Positions 12,601-22,296 of a DNA stretch of 64,000 nt are shown in pieces. The notes under the pieces are model-generated. The model worked only from the letters and a program-made list of their open reading frames with translations, made no database searches and had not been told where the DNA came from. The first letter of the stretch is position 1. Every line of letters starts with the position of its first letter. Origin of the DNA: Ixodes scapularis (lineage: Eukaryota; Arthropoda; Arachnida; Ixodida; Ixodidae); the NCBI RefSeq assembly GCF_016920785.2, contig NW_024609835.1, forward strand, positions 170,496,995-170,560,994, in the 5' to 3' direction. Both the position numbers and the translations under genes were made by a program.

Positions 12601-12960
12601 AGCGTATTTTTGTCTTGTGAATTTGAGTATCACGAGCATCTGCCCCGAACGTATCAATAAACGCGAGAAGAATCGAGAAACCAGCCGCTGGGTGTGACGT
12701 CATACCGAGAAGATTCAACTGCCTCACGCGTGTCACCTTGTGAGGGAACGCGGGTAGCGTTTTTGACTGCCCGGGTGAGTTCCGCGTCGCGGAAGGCGCA
12801 GAAATGTTTACGTCGCTGTATAATACATCGAAATTCTCTCCTCCCACCCAACGAAGAAGGGGCTTCAGCACTATTTTGAAAGCGCAGGTGCGGCGACTTG
12901 ACGCAACAATCTGACATATAATGTCGACATATATTCGTGACCCTGGAGGCCGAACGAAGG
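12601..12960. repeat. Diverged relative of the TTAA-element end at 43.1 kb
   Basis: A block reading roughly GAGTATCACGAGCATYTG, then TCAATAAACGCGA, then a TGACGTCAT-like site resembles the left subterminal region at 43140-43270 (ATATCACGACCATTTG, CCCTAAACGCGA, TACGTCATA). The match is short and diverged, and I do not see both ends, so this is a weak assignment. Confidence 0.3.
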
Positions 12961-13513
12961 CGATTTAAGTGACTTTTTTCTCAAATACACAACCGCTTCT
13001 TATCCTACGAGGTACCGATCAAGCAGCGTCCAAAGCGCCAGTCACTAGGCCTTTTCTGCTTATTATGATTGGCTCAGCGATGATAGAACACGTGCAGCAG
13101 GAGGACGATCAATGTGATGGTGCGCTGCCGACGCTGTCTGATCGGTCTCATCAGCTCTTCCTGTGATTGGTCCCATGCCTGTGATTGGCATCTTATTATC
13201 GATCCGTAACCAATCAGATCGACGATGCCACGCCGTGCGTTTCTTAACTTGGCATCTCCATGTTTGGCGAAGAAAGACTGCTGTCTAAGGTTTCTTCGGA
13301 CGCGGACGAAGAAATTTTTTTCTCGAAAGGTACAGGGTTTTGCTAAGAAATGCGAAATGGAAGGCGAGAAGGCAGATGGAGAGGGGACGTTATTGGTCAG
13401 TTCCTCAGCACGACTTCGTCCGGTACTGTCACAGTCAAGGAGTGGTGCCATCAGTGCTTTTCATAGATTTCTTACGACTTCATATCTGTTAGAGTTCCGT
13501 GGGGCCTTCAGCT

Positions 13514-13966
13514 TCATAATAGACGAATTTGTTTTCCCTTTTTGGAATTATATTCTCCTCGTGTTCCTCTAGATATTTCCTTCCCCCATTGAGCCAAACT
13601 CCCGGATATTTGTATTTTCCTACATGGGTCTATTGCAATGTCTTGTATCCTCAGGGGTTCCCTCTTTTCGTCGTAAAACATAATTACTCCAGATTTGTCG
13701 CTACTAAAACTCATGTACGATGTGTCCCCCTTCCTTTCGACATTGCCCTGCTAGTTCCTCTAACGTGTCCTGGTTATCTGTCATAAGTAGTATGTCGTCC
13801 GCATACATCAGTCCTGGTATTTCCTGTACTACATTTCTCCCTCCTTCGATACAACTCGCATCAAAACCTAAGTTGCTCTGCTCTGATTTCTTTTCCATTT
13901 TACTAAGATATATCATGAAGAGCAGAGGTGAGCAATATAAAGGCCATTTATCTTGGCCTTTTTATA
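13514..13966 (-). pseudogene. LINE reverse transcriptase fragment, broken
   Basis: On the minus strand the frame reads a CSPLLFMIYL block (the G-x-PLSPLLF..YL motif of non-LTR RTs), then LMYADDILLMTDN (the catalytic YADD motif), then a helix ending in CRKEGG. About 13714 the frame shifts and the next frame carries on with FSSDKSGVIMF, the segment that normally follows in LINE RTs (the xNxxKSxVMxF motif). A stop at 13968 cuts the upstream side. The piece holds only palm motifs, with no endonuclease or RNase H. It is a dead fragment of an apurinic-endonuclease-type LINE; the clade cannot be fixed from this length. Confidence 0.8.
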
Positions 13967-14376
13967 ATTTGGTTCCCTCGTTTTCCTGCAAGGGTTTTGG
14001 TGTAGTTCTGTATTTTTGTTTGCGGCCGATCCGGACGCTCACTGCTCGTTTTGGGAGTCGGCGCCGGCTAAAGAAATGCCGGAGTTTCTGGGGGACAGAC
14101 CGTGCAGCGCAAACGAATCGAATTATACTCGGCTAAGGAAGAGCGATGGCCGTCCATTGCCGCCGAAGAAAAGGGGAGACAGGGAGAAAAGGGGCGCGTT
14201 GAAGAGGCCGCGCCACCTTGAGACTGGCCAGTCGGCTCATTTGGCAGAGTCTGCGCCAAAAAGGCTGGCGCCAGGGTCGAGGTATTTTTCTTTACTACCT
14301 CAGGTTTCTCTCCGTTGTCTTCTTAATCGTAATGGCTCGTGATGGGGAGGGTGCTTGTCTTCGTCCAGTCTTCAGT
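13967..14376. other. No gene recognised
   Basis: GC-rich intergenic sequence between the LINE relic and an M2 element. No further LINE motifs can be read. Confidence 0.5.
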
Positions 14377-14540
14377 TGACAGTGCGGCGGGAGCTACGTG
14401 CTCGCCGGGCCAATCAGCCGCCTCCTTCTCGTCGCCTAGTCCCCACTGTCTGCGCGTGGCTATGGACGGGAACTTGATCACGTGGCGGGAGATGGGCCTA
14501 TGACTGGTCCTACGGGCACGTAGCTTTCACCACGTAGTCA
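14377..14540. mobile_element. M2 palindromic MITE, copy 1
   Basis: The ends are inverted repeats: GACAGTGCGG, GAGCTACG, GCCAATCAGCCGCC on the left, matched by GACTGGTCC, CGTAGC, CACCACG on the right. A TGATCACGTGG core lies near 14476. A second copy with the same block order is at 25313-25472. It is non-coding and its superfamily is undetermined. Confidence 0.7.
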
Positions 14541-14806
14541 GGTAGGAGCGCGTGCCTGGAGAGGTCCTTCGCTCGGGGCAAGGTCGAGGGTGTTTTGTGC
14601 TTTTCGATGACTCGAACTTGGGTGGCCTCTTCCACGGATGCTTCCTTTGTTCGGAACCGAGGCCACGGTGGCCACGGATGTCGCACGGTAATCCGGTAGT
14701 GCTGAAGATGACGGCCTTGGATTTCGGGGCTAGGTAAGAGGAGGTCCGGGGGCCATGATCCCGTCAGACGGAGCCGTGTCGTGGCGTCGCGCGTCCTCTA
14801 GCCGGC
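14541..14806 (+). other. CpG-rich sequence with a possible donor
   Basis: A consensus-like donor (AG|GTAAGA) is at 14732-14738 and an in-frame TGA at 14756 precedes the next exon candidate. This could be a 5-prime leader of the same gene. No coding content is recognised. Confidence 0.25.
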
Positions 14807-14860
14807 ATGGATTTGACGTCGTCGCTCATCGAACTGCTCCGGCATCACATCGCGTGTCAG
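14807..14860 (+). CDS. Candidate short first exon, unknown protein (partial)
   Basis: An ATG in a strong start context (GGCATGG) opens 18 codons beginning MDLTSSLIELLRHH, amphipathic and probably helical, and ends at CAG|GTGGGT. An in-frame stop at 14756 shows this is the first ATG in the frame. Length and phase (0) suit a first coding exon, possibly an alternative start of the gene whose other candidate exon is at 5804. The peptide is too short to identify a family, and such a pattern can arise by chance in CpG-rich DNA. Confidence 0.3.
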
Positions 14861-15006
14861 GTGGGTCGGGGTGCACGTGTACGATCGCCCGCGGAATCTG
14901 CCGATGCTTGCCTTCGGACTGTATCGCCAAGGTACCCGGTCAACATACGGAGGAAAGAAAAAATGCCGCTCGTTTTAATTCACATTCGTGTCTGCCATCA
15001 TTTCTT

Positions 15007-15011
<5 letters not shown>
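14861..15011. other. Intron-like sequence
   Basis: Sequence after the candidate donor, passing into a long AT repeat. No other feature is visible. Confidence 0.4.

Positions 15012-15062
<51 letters not shown>
15012..15062. repeat. AT dinucleotide microsatellite
   Basis: About 25 uninterrupted TA units. It forms a hairpin on either strand, and its length is likely polymorphic. Confidence 0.95.
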
Positions 15063-15064
<2 letters not shown>

Positions 15065-17794
15065 CGAAGTCGTTCTGTGTGTTTTTGTACGCTCTTTTGT
15101 ATTTTTTTTCTCTCGATGAGATGGGTTTCAGGTGCGGTCGACTGAAATTTTTAGAAAACTGTTGACGTAAAAAGACCTTATTTTCCCGCTTTTTCTTTCT
15201 TCTGTGCATTTCACGTTTTTTGGGGGAAAGGAAGATGATGCACTCAGCAGAACTGCGGAGAGGACTGGGGTGAGCCCTCACGCGACCACGCTGCGGTAGT
15301 GGATTCTAGCGACAGTCGGGGGGAATTGTAGGGCTCGGAAAGCGAAGGGTCCTAGACCGGGAAGCATCATCGTCTCGTCGTTTGCCGCCTCCCCCAGCCA
15401 CCCGCCCTCTTGGCGCCGGGCTGCGCGGTGGCGGTGCGTGTACCCGCCAAGTGAGTAGCTAGCTGCCCCTGCGTCCGGGGCTGGGGAGTGGCGGGATTCC
15501 CCCTCCGTCTTTCCGATAGCCCGGATATAGGGCCGGCGTCGCTTTGAGTCACCCCGGCTACAGTCGCACTCGAGCAACAGTCCTGCTGGTACGTGCCAGA
15601 GCCACGAAACGATTAGCTACGCTCCGGAGTAGCGACGCCTCAGCCATCCTGTTTGCTGAAGAGCAGCTGATGGTTTTCTTGTATCGCATCGCCGGAAACG
15701 CTAGAACAGTCCGCGACGGAGCAAAATGGTATCGCCCGTATTTCCTGACTCCGTATCTGAAGGCCAGGCAGTTACGTTTTAGAATTTGTGTTTCTCGCCG
15801 ATTGCTTTCTTCCTGCAGTAGTAGACACCAGGATAAGCGTGACTTGGACCGGTATCAAAGTGTGGCACAGTCGAGACAGCGCAGATTCGATTCGCGAAAT
15901 ACGCGGGAAACTACTTCCTAACTGAAGTCGCGTGTCGTTCGGCGCTGAACTCCTCCTGGATATGGGGTCAGTCTTCTTCGCGGTGACTGTAAGCGGCGAC
16001 GCAAACGCCGCATAATGGCGCCCGGAGTCTGAGCGCTCGCCATCTGGTGGTCGGGCGCCCGACCTTCGAGGGTGTGCCCTCGCGACGGGGTGGTTCCGCT
16101 GGTGCCTCGCCACGCTTGTTGGCGGGGGAAGTGGACGGGGAGGTTGGAAGGGGGGGTCGGTGCGCCGACGCCCGGCTGCAGGTCTGGGTCGCGTGGCTCC
16201 GGCATCGGTCTCCGCCGTCCTCCCCCCATATGCACGCACGCGCCGAACGGAAGGGAGGGGTTGGAAGGGGACGCACTCGGCGGTTGGGTTAGCTTATCTC
16301 GATGCGCTTCTATTTGATGCTTTTGAACTGGGTTTGAGGCTGAGAACCGTTGGACCACGTCGAGAACGAGGCTCTAGAAAGGGAGGAAAGGCTCGATCGT
16401 AGTTGCAATTTTGGCGGAGAGCGATTTTTCCCTGCTGATGTACCCGAATATAACCCGAACGGGCCGAAAGCCTGGGAGGGAAGAGGTAATCTGGAAAAGG
16501 CAAATTCTGTAACGTTCTTTTTTTATTTATGTATAAATTAGGCTGTAAACTGTACGACGGCACGAAAACTCGCCCTCCTTTCTCATCCTTTACCTGCGCC
16601 TTTCGCAAGATGCCCGAATTTTTGCTGTTCTAGCAACCATACTTTATTCTAAAACAAAAAAAAGGGTAAAAAATGTACGACACAACAGGTCAGGCGAGGG
16701 GAGAAAGTGCAACCACTAGAAAGGCTAGGGAGGAGGAGAGAGACCTCCCCTCTAACGTTCCTACTGGTGCTAGTGCTCTCCCTTTCGGCCCTCGCCCTCC
16801 ATTGCCCTCCTCCCCATCCCGCCTTCCGAATCCTCTCCCTTTCTCTCTCAGTCTGGCGTTGCCTTTGCCTACACTGCACACAACTAGTGACACGGAGTGT
16901 AGTTTGCATTTTGTTGCATCGTCGCCGTCGTCCATGTAAACTTCCACGGTTTTTTTTATTTTTTATTTGTTTAATATTGTTTTAGGAGGCAGTGTAGACT
17001 GCAGCACTGCACTTACAGCGTCGATCGCCGCGTCTTTGACTGTAAACGGTATAAACCAACATGAGAGTACGACACTCAATTCTGGTGTCTGAAACACCAA
17101 ATTATTTAGGCTGTCTGAATAACCTAGAATCAAAGCACGCTTGTCGCCATGACCTCGGAATATCTGCGCATAAAATGCCGGCGTTGTGTATTAGGCGAGT
17201 GTTGTCTTTATAACTTTACGGAGTCTTTCGGACTACCGAGGTCAGAACTGTTTCACGCCACACTTCGTGTCCAGATCATTCATGTTTTATGTAGCCTATT
17301 TGTACGTAATTAATTTGAAGAGCCCTTCCCCCTATTCCCGCTGCCACCATATGTGGACTATTGGTATTTCATTACTATGTCGCGCGTCTGCTCGCTTCGC
17401 TGAATGAGTGTAGGCCTTACTCTACGGGTTCTTGAGTCCAGGTGTATACCAGCTGTTGTGCGTCTGGCTGGAAGAGTACTGTTTTGTGTAGTTTACCTAC
17501 GTCGGCAGGTTTCGAATTCCAGCACCATCGTTTTCAAATGGTTTACGCAAGTCTGCGGGAGGTGTGGAAAAGGGGCAGGTCTTGTTTTCTTCCTCAAGTG
17601 GATGTCTTGCTCGCTTTTCGCTACTATTGACTCTGTAACTCACCTTCCTGCGCCTCATTACAAGGACACCGATTGTTCGTGAGCGTGAGCATTTTTATAA
17701 TTTAACGTCGCATAATATTACCGACCTCGACTCGAGGAAGACTACTTATTTTAAACAAGATACCTGCCATTTCTTTACCACGATAAACATTTTG
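15063..17794. other. No gene recognised
   Basis: 15280-16300 is CpG-rich with frames open on both strands, none with a domain. 16300-17794 is mixed composition. No repeats with defined ends can be read. Confidence 0.5.
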
Positions 17795-17825
17795 GGTCAT
17801 AACGCAAACAATTTGCGTTATGACC
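17795..17825. repeat. Perfect 31-bp hairpin
   Basis: GGTCATAACGCAAA and its exact reverse complement TTTGCGTTATGACC flank a 3-base loop. No poly(T) terminator logic applies in a eukaryote. It may be the core of a small foldback element or a transcribed hairpin. Confidence 0.8.
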
Positions 17826-18367
17826 GCTTTTCTTTTTTTTTTTGCGCAATGTAAATGGAGTTAGGGTTGCTTAAAGAAACATGCTAAAAACTATATCGAA
17901 AATGTATATTGCACGTGTACAATATGATTTACTTGCCAAGTTTGGCCGGAGAATCGAATTTGCGTATAATTACACGCACCATTTCAAGTTTTCTTGCCAA
18001 CTTTAGAGGAAGCACGCTCCCCTGCAATTAAATTGCTCTGCTCGTATGTTTTAAAATACCAGTTCAAAACTCGACGAATGAATAAGCTAGACACCACCTG
18101 GACCTTCTGTCTGCCATGCAGTGTGTTTACCCTTAAAACAGTCACCGACAGATCGAGATGGACATGGAGGACTTTGACTTTTTCCCGCCTCCAGCGCGAG
18201 CTTCCTGCCTTCGACAGCGCTTGGGGATCTCGCGAGCATTGAGCGTGCACGCGCAGTCAAAGCTCGTGCTAGTGGCGTTCGAAGAGACGCCCTGCCGTTC
18301 TTGCCTCGTCGGTGACTAGCCTGTTGCAACTGGAACGTCACTGGTCCCTGGCAGAGCCTCTTCTATT

Positions 18368-18802
18368 GACAAAGCCTGGCAGATCGCCATGAGAAGTGGT
18401 TGCCGAAATAAAAAAAAGGTGGAGCGACACACAACGGATGAAAGGAGAGCCACGTGACTGGCGCCCCGCTGCGGCGAGGCGCCGAAACGCACTTCTCCGG
18501 AGTGGACAAGTGTGGTTCTAATTATAATGCAATTAAATGCAAAGGGGCAAGCGAGCTGGACAAGAATGACGAAAATAACCCTGGAGAAGGGGAACAAGAG
18601 GTCCCTCTTGTTCCCCTTCTCCAGGGTTTATTTTCGACAAGTGTGGTTCGCCGCTGCAAAAGCTGTGCGCTGATGTCCAGGTTCCCCGAGGAATGACTCT
18701 TCGATGCACTGTGCAGCCAGATCCTCGCGCTCCCAATCTGCGACCGGGCACTCTATGGCGCCGTCGTCGAACTGCCAGGCTTTGTGAGTATAGAGGAGGC
18801 TA
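18368..18802 (+). repeat. Dispersed repeat R3, copy 1 (interrupted)
   Basis: The block order GACAAAGCCT, GGAGAGCCACGTGACTGGC, GCCGCTGCAAAAGCTGTG, ATCCTCGCGCTCC and CGGCTTTGTG-like ends matches 32841-33157 over about 300 bp with moderate divergence. The present copy is split by an insertion at 18519-18635. It has no coding potential I recognise and its class is unknown. Confidence 0.75.
18519..18635. mobile_element. Insertion with 65-bp near-perfect palindrome and 14-bp target duplication
   Basis: The 14 bases GACAAGTGTGGTTC occur on both sides (18505-18518 and 18636-18649). The uninterrupted site in the related copy at 32.97 kb has no such doubling, so 117 bp were inserted. The 3-prime 65 bp (18571-18635) fold back almost perfectly: CCTGGAGAAGGGGAACAAGA meets its reverse complement with one extra T. 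A 14-bp duplication is in the range made by LINE-type target-primed integration. The identity of the element is unknown. Confidence 0.7.
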
Positions 18803-18811
18803 TGTCCCCAG

Positions 18812-18945
18812 GTCAACTGGTTCCTTGCCCACATTCCCGGCTGCAGCTGGAATCCAATTAGTCCCAGGGGAACTGGTTTATGGCCCACATTCCCAGCTGC
18901 AACTGGGAATGTTGCCAATGGACCAGTTCGATCCCAGTTGGTTAC
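18812..18945. repeat. Two diverged tandem units with internal palindromes
   Basis: Units near 18813-18853 and 18870-18911 share AACTGGTT, GCCCACATTCCC and GCTGCARCTGG. The second contains the palindrome TCCCAGCTGCAACTGGGA. A third partial unit (GATCCCAGTTGG) follows. The period is about 57 bp. Confidence 0.55.
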
Positions 18946-20350
18946 AATAACTTTTTGATAATAAATATTCCCGCACCTGGAAGGTTTTGGCCGAACTCAC
19001 CATACTTACCGAATTCGGGAAATGGTACTCAAGGATTGAAAATGTCATATTGCCGTTTGTCTGTTTTTCTTTTCTTTTTCGGTGCGTACTTTCGCTCGCG
19101 TGTTTGTGAGGCAAGAGAGGAGCTTATGGGGGTGCCAGAAATGACGTCGTAAAGGCGCCTATTTGCGCTCACTCTCCGAGTCCCAGTAAGAAGGCTGGCA
19201 CGTCGTCCCCGTAGCAGCTGATGCCTCGCATCGGGGGCGGGCATGGTCGTCATCTCGAGCGCCAAGAAGCAGGGCGGCCTCCTTCCAGCCGGGAAGAAGG
19301 CTCTTATCTGTTTGCTCTGCGGGATCGGAAGCCGTCGTTGAGGTTAGCGGGGACCGAGGGAGAAGGGAAGGGACCCCGCGGTAGCCGCATTGATTTATCC
19401 CCGGTGCGGGTGGACGGCTGCAGGCAGTCCCGTGAATTTACTGGCTTTTCCTCTCTCCTTCCTCGGAACAGCGCGATTGCTTTATGCGCTACTACTGCGA
19501 CGGCTAGCCGCCTCTGGTACTCCGCTTCCTCGTGTGTTGGACCGTAGCGGCCGCTAGGAGGCTCCTTCCCGGCCAGTCCGGTACTGTGCACGAGATTACA
19601 CACCCCGCGCGCCGTCGCGCCCTTCCCGAGCAAGGTTACGGGACCCTCACGCATCACGAGAGTGGCTTCGGTGGCTTCGGTGGCTCGTAGCGTGAACTGC
19701 GGTCCATCCCCCGGTGAAAAGATTTTGTTTTGATATACATATATACTATGGAGAGTCTGTAAAAAGAAAATGTGTTGGTTTCAACGTGTGTGTGTGTGTG
19801 TGTGTATGTGTCTGTTTTTGTTTACGTTTTGGTGGTGGTTGTGTTGCGCGTTAAGTTCATTGGAGCGTTCGCGTGCACGCCGTTATTTGGGGCGGGTTCG
19901 AGACGTGGTTTGGACCGGCCGGACCCCGGGTCGCATTTTTGTCGGTTTTCTACGACGAGGTTTCCCTGCATCGACATTCATCGGTTTGGTCCCGCCAGCG
20001 CCCTTTGTTATAATATATATTTATTTTTACAGTGTAAATAAGATGGGGATTTTTTTCTTCCTTCAAGTAAGCTATTCGCCTTCGAACTTTGAATGCGCGG
20101 TGTCTCGGAAGCGTTCGATGCAGAATCGAATGTATCGATATCCGTTCTTGGCTTCGGCCGGCGTACCGTATGACGTCGAGCAGAGAAACGTATCGAACTA
20201 AATCTGGGGGGTATATGGGACGCGAATGTTTCGTACAGTTCATGACGGCGTCCCTAGTCGTCAAATTAGTCTAAAGTTGTCGGAATTTCGTCTGGCGTCT
20301 TTGGTTTCCTGATTTCGCTGAATATAATAACGACTCGCGGCAATGGACCG
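18946..20350. other. No gene recognised
   Basis: 19150-19700 is CpG-rich; a GT dinucleotide run lies at 19785-19804. Nothing in the open frames resembles a known protein. Confidence 0.5.
19681..19708 (-). repeat. Solo arm of an M1 element
   Basis: TGGCTCGTAGCG followed by CTGCGGTCCATCC is the right terminal arm of M1. No left arm is nearby. It is preceded by a 9-bp tandem GGCTTCGGT repeat. Confidence 0.4.
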
Positions 20351-20766
20351 GGTGTCTCAAGTAACGGCCAAGCTCTTTCAATCGACAGCGAAATTCTGTT
20401 TCTTAACCCATCGCGCTACGAGTTTGTGCAGCGTTGCCCACAGGTGGTGCATTTTTTCTGTAATATTTGCAAAGAGCGAACCTTCATGCGAAAAAAGTAA
20501 AAGAGAAGAAAAAGGCTGCACTCCCATGGAATCGCAGCGAAGCCACCGGTCTTCAAACAATAGGGCGCCCCATTGATTGGAGACCGGTGGCTTCGCTGCG
20601 TTTCCATAGGAAACGCAGCTTTTTCCTCACTTAAGCTCGCTCTTTGTAAATATTACAGAAAAAAATGCACCACCTGTGGGCAACGCTGCACAAAATCGTT
20701 GCGCGATGGGTTAAGAAACCGAATTTTGCGGTCGATTTAAAGAGCCTGGCCGCTATTTGAGACACC
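20351..20766. mobile_element. Foldback element with about 190-bp inverted arms
   Basis: The left arm (GGTGTCTCAAGTAACGGCC, CTTAACCCATCGCG, GCCCACAGGTGGTGCA, TAATATTTGCAAAGAGCGA, GAAGCCACCGGTCT) recurs in reverse complement from 20575 to 20766 with a few percent mismatch. Only a short loop (about 20545-20575) separates the arms. No coding capacity. A right-arm relative lacking an internal block is at 54140-54350, so this is a mobile family and not a local inversion. Confidence 0.8.
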
Positions 20767-21875
20767 TGATAGTGTGGTGCTTCCCTGCTGCGCGCAAAGT
20801 ACATCACATTTCCTCTTGTATTGAGAACCCGCCGACAATGTGAGCAGCAACGCTGGGATCAGTCTTTTTCTTCTAAAACTTTTCATACACTCTAAAATAA
20901 TGAGTTCAAAGAACAAGACCTAAACATCGTGTTCCCTTACTAGTACGTACCGAAGCTTCTTTGAACACCGAAAGGTATGGGCCAAAAAAGCATGAACGGC
21001 TATTCTAGCTCATATTGTCCTGATAGTACATCCTCTCTCTCATTTTGGTTACTATAATACATTGTCGTGTAAGTGCTTATTATATTCCTGGAGGTCAGTC
21101 GGCAATATAATAGCCTGATTCAGAATAGTAGGGCCAGTCCTTCTTGCTGAGCTCTCTGCTCACCATGATCGGCGCTGTCCCTTGACTCCGCTTCGTCCCG
21201 CCGTGTAGCAGAGGGGCCCCAAGACGGAGTTTGGAACACTCGCTCGCCGTGTAGGGTGTTTTCACAAGAAGTCAGTCCGCCATTCTGTTTTTTTTTTTTT
21301 TTTTTTAAGTTTTTTCGCACAAATTTATGAATTTGAAGGATTACGGGAGCTACGTCGCGACCGTCAGTGTGGTAAGACTCGTAAGCCTCTGTGCTCTTAG
21401 AATGCTCGCCTTCAGCACACGCGAGACAGCTCAACAACAAAATGGTGGATGAAATTACGTTAGCGGAAACACCCATACAAACGTTGTTTCATATTCGACA
21501 GGCGTCGCGGTGCATGCGGGAGAGGAGGGGGAAGCTCGGGTCGACCTGATGAGCCCCGTCGCGGTCGAGCCGTCTGTCAGGCACCGCGAGGACAACGCGT
21601 CGGGCCTTCCCTATCGCGCACTTTTTCGCCGTCGAGGCAACGACTGACCGCGGGGTCGCTGCAACCACCGCTCGTTCCGCCGAGGCATAACTCCCCTTCT
21701 CCGAACTTAATGGGCCCTTGTGCGTCCGACGCCGCCCCCACGGACGCGACACTCGGCGACGGAGCACGCGGTCGTGGCTGCGGCGGCATTATGGAAATGG
21801 CGAGCTCTCGGTCCCTTCCCGCTCGTCTATTCTTTCCCGAGCGCTGGCTGGCACCACGGCTGGCACACTGCATTT
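20767..21875. other. No gene recognised
   Basis: Unremarkable sequence with one T run near 21288-21306. From 21480 onward the DNA turns CpG-rich. Confidence 0.5.
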
Positions 21876-22013
21876 CACCTTACGAGGGGCCACATTGCCA
21901 AGACGGACGACGTGCGTGTTACTCGACCTTTGGCACAGCATAGTCACGTGACGTGTTTTGCGTCGCTTGATTGGCTCTGACGGCGTTCAGCGTCCGCTGT
22001 GGTTCATGGTACG
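21876..22013. mobile_element. Diverged M1-like element
   Basis: Begins CACCTTACGA and ends with GGCGTTCAGCGTCCGC and TACGATGGAAC, both M1 terminal blocks, with TTGATTGGCTC and an exact GTCACGTGAC at 21943-21952 inside. The left arm is poorly conserved. Confidence 0.5.
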
Positions 22014-22124
22014 ATGGAACGGAGTGCGGAGCCAGCTCGGAAGAAGCGGGCGCCCTCGTCCTCTCCGGGGAGTCATTAGGCCAGAAAGAGCTCGGCAAAT
22101 TCGGCACTGCTACGTTCCATGTTT

Positions 22125-22296
22125 CACCTTACGATGGACTGCAGTGGACGCTACGAGCCATCCCGGCCAATGCGGCGCTGTGAACTTGTCGCGTGACTGT
22201 GCGCTTCGCTCGTGTCTCCCGCGGGTCAAGTGCCACTCGCCCGGCGTGGGATTGGCTGGGATATGGCTGGTGGCGTCCGTCGCGGTCCATCGTAAA
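22125..22296. mobile_element. M1 palindromic MITE, copy B
   Basis: Left end CACCTTACGATGGACTGC, then GACGCTACGAGCCATC and GGCCAAT. The right end mirrors it with GGGATTGGCT, GGCGTCC and GCGGTCCATCGTAA. The central E-box has decayed to GTCGCGTGAC. It lies about 110 bp from the diverged copy, so two elements sit almost head to tail. Confidence 0.75.
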
